Below the pieces are notes generated by a model. The model was not told the origin of the DNA and did no database searches. It was given only the letters and a program-made list of their open reading frames with translations. DNA of 64,000 nt, from NCBI GenBank assembly GCA_013398175.1, contig VZRZ01005412.1, forward strand, positions 56,014 to 120,013, read 5' to 3'. This document shows, in pieces, positions 48,201-54,578 of the stretch (positions are counted from its first letter, which is position 1; every line of letters begins with the position of its first letter). The stretch is from Climacteris rufus (lineage: Eukaryota > Chordata > Aves > Passeriformes > Climacteridae). Made by a program: the position numbers and the translations under genes.

Positions 48201-51200
48201 TTCTAGAATTCCAAATGACTGCACTCCTCAGTCTTTGCAGTAAGAAGGGTCTGTCAGCCATGCCATTCTCTGTCCTGATTCCTTATGAAATTATTTTCAC
48301 ATGCTGTAGGGATGGGGGCAATATTGTAATAAATTAAATTTGTTCTAGCAGGTGAGTGATTAAATATGAATGCAGAACAAGGGAACTGGAATCAATATTA
48401 CTACACCTGCACTTTAATGTAGCAGGGTCTGATGAGTTGAGGGTTAGGTGGGATTTTGGGCAGGAATTGTTCCCTGTAGGGTGGGCAGGCCCTGGCACAG
48501 GGTGCCCAGAGAAGCTGTGGCTGCCCTTGGATCCCTGGCAGTGCCCAAGGTTGGGTTGGATGGGGTTTGGAGCAGCCTGGGACGGTGGGAGAGGTCCCTG
48601 CCCATGGCAGGGGTGGCACTGGGTGGGCTTTAGGTTCCCTTCCGACCCAAACCATGGCAGGATTGGGCAGCAGTAATAATGTAGAGCTATATTCAAGATT
48701 TTTGCTGTTAAAAGCTGAAATATCTGTTTTCTAATATGGGCAAGAATAATTTAGTGTGATTTTAAGAAAGAAAAAGAAATCTCTTGTACAAGTTATACTC
48801 AGATCAGCTTGGATTTCAGACAGTTCTCTATATGACAGTTCCCATCTGGAAATGTGATAATAATGGACATTAAACACATGGATATGCCTTGTCAGCCTTG
48901 TGAACATTTATTTTTTGTGCCACTTTCCTTTCAGTCCAGGTCTCTGCTGAGGCCCCTGGAGCTATCCCTGCCTGTCCAGTCACCCAGTTCAGAGAAGGAG
49001 ACTTTAAAGAAAGAACTTGAGAGCCTGAGGAGCTGCTTTGGTGCAGCCAAGGAGGAGATCAGCAAACTGCAGAGGGAGCTGTCTCTGAAGGCCTCGGAAT
49101 GCAAAGCTCTGGCATCGGAGTGTGAGAGGAGCAAGGCAGAGTCGGATGGGCAGGTCAGGCAGCTGGAAGATGCTTTGAAGGACGTTCAGAAGAGAATGTT
49201 TGACTCAGAAGGCAAAGTGAAGCAAATGCAGAGCCACTTCCTTGCTCTGAAGGAGCACCTGGCCAGCGAGGTGGCCTCGGGGAGCTCCAAGGTGATGGAG
49301 GAGCTCAAGGAGCAGCTCCAGGAAATGAAAACCAAGTACGAGGGGGCCTCTGCCGAGGTGGGCAAGCTGAGGAACCACATCAAGCAGAATGAACTGCTGG
49401 TGGCAGAGTTCCAGAGGGACGAGGGGAGGCTGCTGGAGGAAAACAAAAGGTTGCAGAAGGAACTTGTGAAGGTGGAGATGGAGAGGGATCAAAGGGGCAG
49501 GGATGTGACGGAGTTGGAGGGGCAGCTCCAGGAGGCAGCAGCCAAACTGGGCCAGGCTGTGAGCGCAGAGAGCTTTGAGAAGATGAAGAGTTTGCTGTCA
49601 GACGAGGTGAGGGAGAAGGCAAGGAAGTTGGCAGAGGTGGAAGGGGAGCGAGAGAAGCTGCAGGCACAGGTTGTGCTTCTGCAGAGGGAGTGTGAGAGCC
49701 AGAGAGCTCAGCTGGCCCAGCGTGTGAGGCCAGAGGAGCACGAGCAGATGAGGAGTGGCTTTGAGCAGAGCAAGGAGGAGCTGGGCAAGGCAATTTCTGA
49801 GCTGTCACAGAAGAATGAGGCTCTGCAGAAGGAACTGGAAAGATTGCAGGCTGATAACAAGGTGCTGAAGCAGCAAGTCCACATGCTAAAAACTGAAATG
49901 AAAAGCCAGAATGTGCCTTTAAAAATTCATGAAGAGTTGAAGAAAACAAACGATCAGGCTGTGGGTGACCTGACAAAAAAGCTTTTTGAAATAACAAAGA
50001 AGTACAATGAAAGCAAAGCAGAAGCTGAAAAGTTGCTGGCAGAGAAGAACAACTTAAGTGAGAATCTCAGCCACTTCCAAGCTGTGTACCTGTCTCCAGA
50101 GCAGCACAAAAAGGAGGTGGAAGCTTTAAAATCGAATGACATTGAACTTGAAAAGCAGCTTGCTGAGCTTCAGAAGAAATACGATGATGAACAAGCCAAA
50201 GTGAGCAAACTGGTGACTGAAAACACAGGTTTGAGGGAGAGCCTGAGGGACCAGTATGTGCTGGCTACCACACACGAGGAGGTTAAGAGCGTCCTGAACA
50301 ACACCCTGGAAAAGACCAATGGGGAGCTGTCAGATCTGAAGGGAAAAATTGGAGAGATCAAGCAAGAATTCCTGAGGGTGAACGAAGAAAATGGAGCTTT
50401 GAAAAGCAAGGTGAAACTCCTACAGAACCAATTAAAGACAGAGTATATAAGTTTAAAAGATCATGAGACCACAGTGAGCACTTTAAATAAAAGCGTGCAA
50501 GAGCTGCAGGAGAACAATGCTGCCATCAGGGCTGAGCACCAGAGGGGGCAGGACGAAATCTCCCAGTTGCACACAGAAATTGAAGCCCAGAAGAAGGAAC
50601 TGGACACAATTCAGGAGTGCATCAAGTCCAAGTACGCCCTGGTGGCCTCCTTGGAGGCCAGAGAGCAGAGCTTTGAAGCCACCGAGAGGGAATTGCGGGC
50701 GCAGCTGCAGGAGCAGGAGCAGAGGCGCAGGGACAGCGAGCAGGAAACGCAGAGGTACAAAGAGGAGAACGAGAAGCTGAGGAACGGGGTCCTGAGCATC
50801 CAGAAGGACCTGCAGCAGAACTACGTGCTGGCAGAGCAGTCCCACGAGCTGGAGCGGCTGTGCGCCCGCGGCGTGGCCGAGCTCAACGCGCAGCTCCGCG
50901 CGCTGCTGGGCAAGGGCGAGGGCCAGGAGGGGCAGCAGCAGCAGCAGCAGGAGGAGGAGGAGGAGGGCGTTGGGCAGCCCCCAGAGCAGGTGGAGGCCCT
51001 GAGGGAGGCTCTTGGCCGCACGGTGCAGGAGCTGAGGGAAGCCCTGAGGAGGAAGGAGGAGCGGTACGGCCGGGAGACGCACAGGGTGGGCGAGCTGCAG
51101 CGGGAGCTGGCTGAGCTCAGGGAGCGCTCGGTGCCTCTGCTGGAGCACACCCGGCTGAGGGACGCGCTGCAGGCACAAATCACGGCCCTGCAAAGCAGCC

Positions 51201-54200
51201 TGGAGGAAAAGGAGGCGGAAAACCGAGAGAAGAGCGAGGAGGTGCAGAAGCTGCGGGCGGAGCTGGGGCTGAGGCAGCAGGCCTTGGCAGAGCTGCGGGG
51301 CAGGGACGTGGTGCCCAGGGCAGAGTTCAGCTCCGTGAAGGCCGCTCTGGAGGCCCAGCTCAGCAGCGTGGCCGGGCACCTGGCCAGCCTGAGGCACAAG
51401 TACGAGCAGGCCCGGGAGGAGGCGGCGCAGGCCCGCAGCAGCGAGCTGGCCCTCAGGGACGAGAAGGAGCTGCTCCAGCTGAGGAGCTGCAGCATCGAGC
51501 AGGAGATCAAGGACCACAAGGAGAGGTGTGACAAATCGCTCACAACCATCACGGAGCTGCAGAAGAGAATCCAGGAGTCTGCAAAGCAGGTGGAAGCCAA
51601 GGACAACAAGGTGGGCTGTGGGCTCTGTTGGGCTCCTGTTGTTCCCAGCTCAGCACTCGGGGTCGAGGCTGCAACTGCAGCTCCTCAGCTGTTCAAGCAC
51701 CACTTTGTGCTGGCCCAAACCAGGTGAAGTCCTGGTTTTGCATTATGCAAAGTTTCTCCAGTCCCTTGTGTGTTTTGGACATTGTGTGGTATTTAAATTC
51801 TATTAAAGCTTCTGGCTTTTGGGGGTTTCAACTCATTCTTCCACTGCAGCTGCATTTGGGCGTCTCTGACTTGCCTGCTGAAGGTTCCCTGTTCTTTTTG
51901 CAAGCTAAACCTGGGATATTTTTAGATGCTCACTTTTTTCAGTCACTTGTGTCACTGCTGACCTGCAGGGTCTGTCCCTGACACATCCCAGTGCCAGGAA
52001 GCACAGTGGGAACCAGCATGGCATGGAAATAAAATCCTCTCTTAGCAGGCTGGGACAAAGACCCTTCAGTGCTTGCTGGGCTTCATCAGCCTTCAGAGAA
52101 TATTGAAGAATAGCTTTTGGTGAGAGAGGCTGAAATGACGTTTCCTGTGGGTTTTTTTGCAGATAACAGAGCTGCTGAATGATGTGGAGCGCTTAAAGCA
52201 GGCTCTCAATGGCCTGTCCCAGCTGACCTACACCACTGGGATCCCCTCCAAGAGGCACCAGCAGCAGGTGGAACTGCTCCAGAGCCAAGTGAAAACACTC
52301 CAGCAGCAGCTGGCTGTAAGTGCTCACACAAGGTGTTGTCTGATGTGCAGTAGCATTGCTTAATTCCCTGGATAAACAGGGAAATCTGGAGGTGCCCACT
52401 GGAGCAGGGGGGGTGGCTGCAGCTTCAGATTTCAGAAGTACAGTATCCATTATTTGGGTTTTTTTTCCCCTGATTTCTTGCTTCTCTGTATTTTTTTCTG
52501 CTTTCTTCTGCAGTTTGAGTTGCAACACTTGGCAACTTTTCCAGATGAAAAGGATATGAGGAAAGTAGGAGAATCTGTGTTTGAGATACTCAGCTATGGT
52601 CCTGCCAAGACCATTGCTGAATGCAAGCTCAGCTTTAACCTTCCCTTGCAGAAACCCAGCCGTGGTTTTTTTCTCACTTTGCCAGAGTGAGGTGGGAATT
52701 TCTCACTGGTTTTAACCTGTGGTGCTTTGCCTGCAAGCCCTGGGTGTGTTGTTTATCATGAGGTACTGGCTCAGCAGGGAGACACATCCTGAGTGCTGGC
52801 ATTTTGTGCACTTTGGTTGCAGCAGAGCTCAGAATTAAAGCTGTGTCTGGGCAGAGTGGGTTCTCCTCCTCCTGCACAGATTCACAGATACATCTGTCAC
52901 AGTGTTTGTAGGGTTGACTTTTCTAAGGCAAAGTGTTCTTAAATGGGGTGGTTTGAACCAAATAGGTGATGCTGGTGATGCCATGAGTGTGCAGGGCCAG
53001 GAGCTGAGCTCTGAGGTCCTTTCCAGCTCAGGGGATTCTGTGATCTCAGCTCTTGGCTGGCTCTGGCAGCCTTGAAGCAAACCAGCGGTGATTTTGTTCT
53101 TGGTTAGTGGAGGGGATAAAACTTTAACCTGGCAATTCAGCCTTGCTTGGTCTGGCAGTGCACAAACCCAGGTGCACAGGGTGGCAAGGGGCAGGAGCAG
53201 ATGAGAAGGGTGTGAGCATTCCCCTGCTGCCCCTGTTGTGTTCCTGCAGGATGCCAAGAGGCAGCACCACGAGGTGGTTTCGGTCTATCGGACGCATCTG
53301 CTCAGTGCTGTGCAGGTATGGCTGTCCCTGCACAGGGTGTGCTGCCCTCTTATCTCGGTGTCACAGGCTCCTGAGACACATTCCTCACTGCCTGGGTGGC
53401 TGAGGGCACTTGGAGTGTTCAGCTGGAGCAGGGGAGACTCAGGGGAGACTCAGGGGAGACTCAGGGGCTGCGGCTCCTCCCGAGGGGCAGCTCTGATCCC
53501 TGCTCTGGGACAGGGACAGCAGCCAGGGAAGGGCTGGAGCTGTGCCAGGCAGGGTTGGGTGGGTATCAGGGAAAGGTTCTTCCCCCAGAGGGTGCTGGGC
53601 ACTGCCCAGGCTCCCCAGGGATGGGCACAGCCCCAGGGCTGCCAGAGCTCCAGGGGGATTTGGCTCCCAGGGATGCCCAGGGTGGGGGTGTTGGGATGTC
53701 TGTGCAGGGCCAGGGCTGGGCTGGGTGATCCTGGTGGGTTCCTTCCTACTCAGAATATTTCAGGATCTGTGTCCTCAAATAAACCTGGAAGCAGCATCAA
53801 GTAGCTGTGTTCATGTGAGGGTTTTAGTTTAAAATGGACAAATCTGACCAGAAAAGCAACTGGTGCCGTGGCTGAGCCTGACTGGTGTGAGCACATTCTT
53901 GATTCTGCTTCAGCCCAGGGCATCAGGGAATCCTGGAATGGTTTGGGACAGGCATTGCTTCCCACACAGGGACTCTCTGTCACAGAAGTCCATGAGGACA
54001 AGACACAAGATCCCTAAAAGAGATTTTCCCAGAGTGGTGAAAACCCAGGCACGAGTTAAGACTTTTGGGTGACTTTGGCAGACTCTCCTGCTGTTGGGAA
54101 TGGCTGGCTGATGTTTGAAGGGATTTTAAATGTTTTTGGCTCCTGTTTGCCTCCCCAGGGTCACATGGATGAAGATGTCCAGGCTGCTCTGCTGCAGATC

Positions 54201-54230
54201 ATCCGCATGAGGCAGGGCCTGGTTTGCTGA
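27223..54230 (+). CDS. UACA: UACA: uveal autoantigen with coiled-coil domains and ankyrin repeats (Nucling)
   Basis: Coding exons seen: 27223-27279, 38752-38885, 39795-39883, 40615-40679, 41523-41580, [one exon in gap], 42887-42993, 43809-43990, 44457-44494, 44756-44836, 45446-45553, 46723-46755, 47263-47361, 47590-47626, 47736-47788, 48935-51610, 52163-52315, 53250-53315, 54159-54230. All have GT-AG ends and matching phases. Adding about 71 bp for the gapped exon gives roughly 1,390 residues; the human protein has about 1,416. Residues about 30-255 are ankyrin repeats (for example NALHLAAKYGHA, GRTPLVLATQ, ALMLGCEYGC). Residues about 295-1370 are coiled coil, and the conserved tail ends MRQGLVC. 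In mammals UACA is a cytoplasmic and nuclear protein that promotes stress-induced apoptosis with APAF1 and modulates NF-kB; it is an autoantigen in panuveitis. Oddities: a Gln/Glu tract near 50932, arginine/alanine-rich drift in the GC-rich end of the big exon, and tandem repeats beside several splice sites. Confidence 0.98.
27290..27620 (+). repeat. Degenerate minisatellite of about 32 bp at the start of UACA intron 1
   Basis: The core 'cccggctc' or a close variant recurs at about 27296, 27331, 27362, 27394, 27426 and 27457, a spacing of 31-35 bp. After the 15-N gap two near-identical 33-bp units follow at 27503-27567. The array starts just after the exon 1 donor. Confidence 0.8.
27488..27502. 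other. Assembly gap, 15 N
   Basis: Fifteen N bases within the 32-33-bp minisatellite. The true array length is therefore unknown. Confidence 0.99.
27943..28168 (+). repeat. 56-bp minisatellite, four copies, in UACA intron 1
   Basis: The unit begins 'gggaagggggatttgcctgg' and starts at 27945, 28001, 28057 and 28113, an exact 56-bp spacing. Units differ at only one to three positions (tctctc versus tctgtc; ccat versus ccct), so the expansion is recent. Because 56 is not a multiple of 3, the open frames through it are accidental. Confidence 0.95.
28169..31097 (+). other. UACA intron 1, left part
   Basis: Intronic DNA with no exon recognised. Short tandem patches occur at 29940-29975 (ctctgctgtggg units) and 30125-30215 (ggatggagctgctgtggg units). 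The stretch 28.7-29.0 kb is locally AT-rich. Confidence 0.6.
31098..31650 (-). mobile_element. Solo LTR of an endogenous retrovirus, copy A, with duplicated promoter block
   Basis: On the minus strand it shows a CTATAAAGG TATA-like box followed downstream by AATAAA (in CCAATAAATCCCC), the order expected in an LTR. The family recurs at 39.1 and 42.07 kb. In this copy the stretch from 31233 is repeated in tandem from 31355 (period 122), so there are two TATA-like boxes. No retroviral genes are next to it. The outer limits are approximate. The assignment to a passerine LTR family is inference from its structure and copy number. Confidence 0.65.
32774..32984 (+). repeat. 37-bp minisatellite, about 5.5 copies, in UACA intron 1
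   Basis: Units starting 'gggagctcctggggctgctg' begin at 32799, 32836, 32873, 32910 and 32947, after a shortened unit at 32774. Copies differ by few changes (gtggc, gggctg). With a period of 37, the three reading frames follow one another through the array, so open frames here are artefacts. Confidence 0.95.
34028..34085 (-). mobile_element. Short CR1 fragment
   Basis: 'catccaacctgaatctcctc' followed by 'gaagccattccccccgtcct' is the complement of a conserved CR1 block. The remainder of the element is missing or too diverged to see. Confidence 0.6.
36181..36228 (+). CDS. Upstream ORF overlapping the alternative UACA start
   Basis: An ATG at 36181 opens a 15-codon frame, MERERPGPCGAALPR. Its TGA at 36226-36228 shares its A with the ATG at 36228-36230. 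This TGATG arrangement is the kind that can allow termination-reinitiation or repress the main frame. It matters only if the alternative first exon is transcribed from upstream of 36181. Confidence 0.4.
   Translation: MERERPGPCGAALPR
36228..36275 (+). CDS. UACA: Candidate alternative first coding exon of UACA
   Basis: From ATG 36228 it reads MWLGMARWLCCAAKDT, with a second in-frame ATG at 36240. It ends in phase 0 at the donor ACG|gtgggt, the phase needed to join exon 2 (LNPDWSKYDD). An in-frame TGA at 36174-36176 shows the frame starts here. From memory, human UACA also has a second isoform with a different short N-terminus replacing the MKSLKSRL exon; the Trp/Cys-rich character looks similar. 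Adjacent cysteines could be lipid-modified and so change localisation (inference). Transcript evidence is needed to settle it. Confidence 0.55.
36276..36370 (+). repeat. 10-bp minisatellite starting in the alternative exon's splice donor
   Basis: Units of the type ggggtgacag / cgggtgacac / gggtgccac are repeated about nine times. The first unit overlaps the donor gtgggtgaca itself. Several units contain GGTGAC, a potential cryptic donor context. Confidence 0.85.
36553..36812 (-). mobile_element. CR1 LINE 3' fragment
   Basis: It is the complement of a passerine CR1 tail: 'cgtggaatggttggggttgg' at the left end, then blocks around 'cttgggcactgccagggatc', 'ttctctgggcaccctgtgcc' and 'ggagcaattcctgcccaata'. 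It is relatively young, with high similarity to the copies at 48.43 and 57.57 kb. Confidence 0.9.
36813..38751 (+). other. UACA intron 1, right part
   Basis: It includes a CR1 fragment at 37480-37712, listed separately. A pyrimidine-rich stretch (ctctgcccttctctctgcacag) leads into exon 2. Confidence 0.6.
37480..37712 (-). mobile_element. CR1 LINE 3' fragment, second subfamily
   Basis: The complement of a CR1 tail is recognised by 'agggtcacctggatcagggg', 'ctccctgggcagctgctcca', 'gttcttcctcatgctgaggt' and 'ccttgtgctgtcactgggca'. It is a different subfamily from the copy at 36.55 kb. Confidence 0.85.
38752..38885 (+). CDS. UACA: UACA exon 2, start of the ankyrin region
   Basis: It encodes LNPDWSKYDDRLMKAAERGD, then VEKVSSILAKKGVSPTKLDV and EGRSA. 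The ends are tgcacag| and |gtgagt, phase 0 to 2. It corresponds closely to the human sequence from DWNKYDDRLMKAAERGD. It is the common exon to which both first exons can splice. Confidence 0.97.
39100..39525 (-). mobile_element. Solo LTR, copy B, diverged
   Basis: It shares 'acatttagggcagacaaagc' and the following blocks with copies A and C. On the minus strand it keeps a CCAAT box, an ATGCAAAT octamer (39271-39278) and a TATAAAAGG box (39253-39260), in promoter order. The polyadenylation part has decayed into a TATTTACATTTA-type repeat at 39135-39175. The limits are approximate. Confidence 0.6.
39733..39777 (+). repeat. 15-bp repeat, three copies, just before the exon 3 acceptor
   Basis: The unit tgtgcccaagccagc is repeated perfectly at 39733, 39748 and 39763, ending 17 bp before exon 3. 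It lies in the branch-point zone of the intron. Confidence 0.95.
39795..39883 (+). CDS. UACA: UACA exon 3, ankyrin repeat
   Basis: It encodes FHVVASKGNLDCLNTILVHG then VDITATDAAG. The ends are tttttcag| and |gtgggt, phase 2 to 1. It corresponds to human FHVVTSKGNLECLNAILIHG. Confidence 0.97.
40615..40679 (+). CDS. UACA: UACA exon 4, ankyrin repeat
   Basis: It encodes RNALHLAAKYGHALCLQKLL Q, a consensus ankyrin helix pair. The acceptor is gattttag and the donor gtactg, phase 1 to 0. Confidence 0.97.
41523..41580 (+). CDS. UACA: UACA exon 5, ankyrin repeat
   Basis: It encodes YNCPTENVDLQGRTALHDA plus one base of the next codon. The acceptor is ttttaacag and the donor gtgaag, phase 0 to 1. The continuing exon is missing from the assembled sequence. 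Confidence 0.97.
41581..42068 (+). other. UACA intron 5, left of LTR copy C
   Basis: Intronic DNA that I searched specifically for the missing ankyrin exon and found lacking it. Confidence 0.7.
42069..42241 (-). mobile_element. Solo LTR, copy C, truncated by the gap
   Basis: It is nearly identical to copy A from 'gatgcctggaaaggctgccc' through the AATAAA-type block (degenerate here) to the TATA-like box 'cctttataggtttggtcc', where the gap starts. Its similarity to copy A suggests recent insertion. Confidence 0.7.
42242..42799. other. UACA: Assembly gap, 558 N, hiding a UACA ankyrin exon
   Basis: Exon 5 ends at phase 1 and the next exon found starts at phase 0. The human protein has about 24 residues (AMADCPSSIQLLCDHG and onward) between these points. 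An exon of about 71 bp fits the phase and is absent from the flanking sequence, so it must lie in this gap. The gap is bordered by an LTR on the left and a GC-rich tandem repeat on the right. Confidence 0.85.
42800..42886 (+). repeat. Tandem repeat at the gap edge, reaching the exon 7 acceptor
   Basis: Units of the form ctgccctctgtgcccc are repeated about five times with small changes. The last unit forms the polypyrimidine tract and cag acceptor of the next exon. The array probably continues into the gap and may explain it. Confidence 0.85.
42887..42993 (+). CDS. UACA: UACA exon 7, ankyrin repeat
   Basis: It encodes DGRTPLVLATQMCRPSLCQL then LLDRGADVNARDKQN. The acceptor is gcccccag and the donor gtaagg, phase 0 to 2. 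It corresponds to human DGRTPLVLATQMSRP. Confidence 0.97.
42994..43808 (+). other. UACA intron 7
   Basis: No other feature was recognised in this 0.8-kb intron. Confidence 0.7.
43809..43990 (+). CDS. UACA: UACA exon 8, last ankyrin repeats
   Basis: It encodes TALMLGCEYGCKDAVEVLLR, then NGADVALTDGLGHDCAYYAR and IGDNIDILALLKAALEDSSK. The acceptor is tgccag and the donor gtagga, phase 2 to 1. It is very close to the human sequence. Confidence 0.97.
44210..44286 (+). repeat. AT-rich tandem repeat of about 27 bp, three copies
   Basis: Units of the type tagcctttattttatagaaa are repeated in UACA intron 8. Confidence 0.8.
44457..44494 (+). CDS. UACA: UACA exon 9, short linker exon
   Basis: It encodes RGSMKRGQAEPQ after completing a Gly codon. 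The acceptor is ttttttag and the donor gtacct, phase 1 to 0. Conservation with human is low, but phase and position fit. Confidence 0.85.
44756..44836 (+). CDS. UACA: UACA exon 10, linker
   Basis: It encodes VPSVSQQRGCAQEQLSAKLC then QKEPSSQ. The acceptor is tcctgccag and the donor gtgagg, phase 0 at both ends. It aligns loosely with human GPSLQQRNLTHMQDE. Confidence 0.87.
44837..45445 (+). other. UACA intron 10 with a long G/T-rich tract before exon 11
   Basis: From about 45307 to 45440 the sequence consists of GT repeats, then T-runs mixed with GGGGG and GGTTGGTTT, ending in ttttacttgtaag. It replaces the usual polypyrimidine tract. The G-runs could form a G-quadruplex. Confidence 0.75.
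45446..45553 (+). CDS. UACA: UACA exon 11, start of the coiled coil
   Basis: It encodes DLELENQDLKARMREVQEEQ then RLLLDRISGLQLQLSE, a clear heptad pattern. The acceptor is ttgtaag and the donor gtgagc, phase 0. It corresponds to human DLEIENEDLKERLRKIQQEQ. Confidence 0.96.
45985..46262 (+). repeat. Three imperfect tandem copies of an AT-rich block of about 90 bp
   Basis: The phrase 'atttctcacccaaattt' recurs at about 46003, 46098 and 46185, each followed by 'aaatgctgttttt' plus an A-run. Single N bases at 46054 and 46168 fall inside the array, showing unresolved base calls. It sits in UACA intron 11. Confidence 0.85.
46723..46755 (+). CDS. UACA: UACA exon 12, 33-bp micro-exon
   Basis: It encodes EQMFADDLESE, matching human EVMVADDLESE. 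The acceptor is tttttgcag and the donor gtagga, phase 0. Confidence 0.94.
47263..47361 (+). CDS. UACA: UACA exon 13, coiled coil
   Basis: It encodes KDELKKILTTKEKQQEESLR then TIEALKAKLKYYE. The acceptor is tctttcag and the donor gtacgt, phase 0. The EESLRTIEALK core is the same as in human. Confidence 0.97.
47590..47626 (+). CDS. UACA: UACA exon 14, short linker exon
   Basis: It encodes GDSGGSGSHFGN. The acceptor is gattttag and the donor gtaagt, phase 0 to 1. It matches human GSGSHFSN. Confidence 0.94.
47736..47788 (+). CDS. UACA: UACA exon 15
   Basis: It encodes KEDLLLKQGQAFAVESQ after completing an Arg codon. The acceptor is aatgcag and the donor gtaaga, phase 1 to 0. In human about 11 residues follow before SRSMLRP. 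No counterpart was found between here and the next exon. Confidence 0.94.
48172..48222 (+). mobile_element. Short CR1 3' end
   Basis: 'gtggaatgagatgctcttta' followed by 'aggtcctttctagaattcca' is the 3' tail of a CR1 element in plus orientation. Confidence 0.6.
48430..48662 (+). mobile_element. CR1 LINE 3' fragment
   Basis: Plus orientation, with 'ttgggcaggaattgttccct', 'cacagggtgcccagagaagc', 'atccctggcagtgcccaagg' and a 3' end around 'cttccgacccaaaccatggc'. It is of the same subfamily as the copies at 36.55 and 57.57 kb. Confidence 0.9.
48935..51610 (+). CDS. UACA: UACA exon 16, the giant coiled-coil exon (892 codons)
   Basis: One uninterrupted 2,676-bp exon, phase 0 at both ends, runs from SRSLLRPLELSLPVQ to SAKQVEAKDNK. 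It forms nearly all of the rod. Blocks such as LEDALKDVQKRM, VKQMQSHFLALKEHL, KYEGASAEVGKLRN and TIQECIKSKYA are close to human. Repeated motifs with a tyrosine or valine followed by a short basic or acidic stretch (QNVPLKIHEE, QYVLATTHEEV, EYISLKDHE, NYVLAEQSHE, RSVPLLEHTR) mark an internal period of roughly 70-100 residues. From about 50,650 on, GC content rises and Lys is widely replaced by Arg, Ala and Leu. A Gln/Glu tract sits at 50932-50966. The frame is open leftwards to 48854, but TCC 48935 is the exon start, after tttcag. Confidence 0.98.
50932..50966 (+). repeat. UACA: CAG/GAG codon repeat in UACA exon 16
   Basis: Six CAG codons followed by five GAG codons encode QQQQQQEEEEE, inside a Gly-rich segment (GKGEGQEG before, GVGQPP after). 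It replaces a longer coiled-coil stretch present in the human protein. Confidence 0.95.
51611..52162 (+). other. UACA intron 16
   Basis: A short intron in which no other feature was recognised. The acceptor is gtttttttgcag. Confidence 0.7.
52163..52315 (+). CDS. UACA: UACA exon 17, coiled coil
   Basis: It encodes ITELLNDVERLKQALNGLSQ, then LTYTTGIPSKRHQQQVELLQ and SQVKTLQQQLA. The acceptor is tttttgcag and the donor gtaagt, phase 0. The first 25 residues are almost the same as in human. Confidence 0.98.
52316..53249 (+). other. UACA intron 17
   Basis: It contains a short CR1 3' end at 52985-53046. Nothing else was recognised. Confidence 0.65.
52985..53046 (+). mobile_element. Short CR1 3' end
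   Basis: 'gtgtgcagggccaggagctg' leading to 'ctcaggggattctgtgat' is a CR1 3' terminus in plus orientation, including the ATTCTGTG-type end. Confidence 0.75.
53250..53315 (+). CDS. UACA: UACA exon 18
   Basis: It encodes DAKRQHHEVVSVYRTHLLSA then VQ. The acceptor is ttcctgcag and the donor gtatgg, phase 0. The VYRTHLLSA motif is conserved with human. Confidence 0.98.
53398..53765 (+). mobile_element. CR1 LINE 3' fragment with an internal 11-bp triplication
   Basis: Plus-oriented CR1 tail: 'gagggcacttggagtgttca', 'aaaggttcttcccccagagg', 'gatgtctgtgcagggccagg' and a 3' end 'ttccttcctactcagaatat'. Within it the segment aggggagactc is present three times in tandem (about 53431-53465). Confidence 0.9.
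54159..54230 (+). CDS. UACA: UACA exon 19, C-terminus and stop
   Basis: It encodes GHMDEDVQAALLQIIRMRQG then LVC and TGA at 54228-54230. The acceptor is tccccag. It is nearly the same as the human C-terminus. Confidence 0.98.
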   Translation, partial: GHMDEDVQAALLQIIRMRQGLVC

Positions 54231-54572
54231 TGAGCTCCTGCTCTGGTGCTGTGCTTGTGGCACTGAGAACCTTCAGGGAGTTGTGTGGATATTAAATTCA
54301 TTACGATGGTAAAGCTGCAATTACAGCTCCAAATATGAGATAACTCACACAGCTGAAGCATTTTCTTCTCATAAAACACTAAAGCAGGGTTAGGGCATTT
54401 CAGGCCTGACCCTTTTCTCATGAGATGGACAGAAGATGTAGAACATCTCTGCAAACTGACTGTCAAAATGATGACATAGAGGTTAAATTATTTTAATGTC
54501 TGATTGACCACTCATTAAAGGCCCAGAAACTCCAGTTAATCCTTGATCTTGAACTCTCATGGGATGGTTAAA

Positions 54573-54578
54573 AATAAA
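54573..54578 (+). terminator. UACA: Possible proximal poly(A) signal
   Basis: AATAAA 340 bp after the stop codon. No strong GT-rich downstream element was seen, so it is weaker than the distal site. Confidence 0.35.

Larger units (their letters stand above)
47789..48934 (+). other. UACA intron 15 with two CR1 pieces
   Basis: It contains CR1 fragments at 48172-48222 and 48430-48662 and no recognisable micro-exon. A candidate at about 48110-48136 has an acceptor-like end but no GT donor. Confidence 0.6.

Noticed and set aside
50483..51609. Long minus-strand frames (up to 344 codons) opposite UACA exon 16
   Set aside because: They are antisense shadows of a GC-rich coiled-coil exon; Leu/Gln/Ser-rich, with no known domain.
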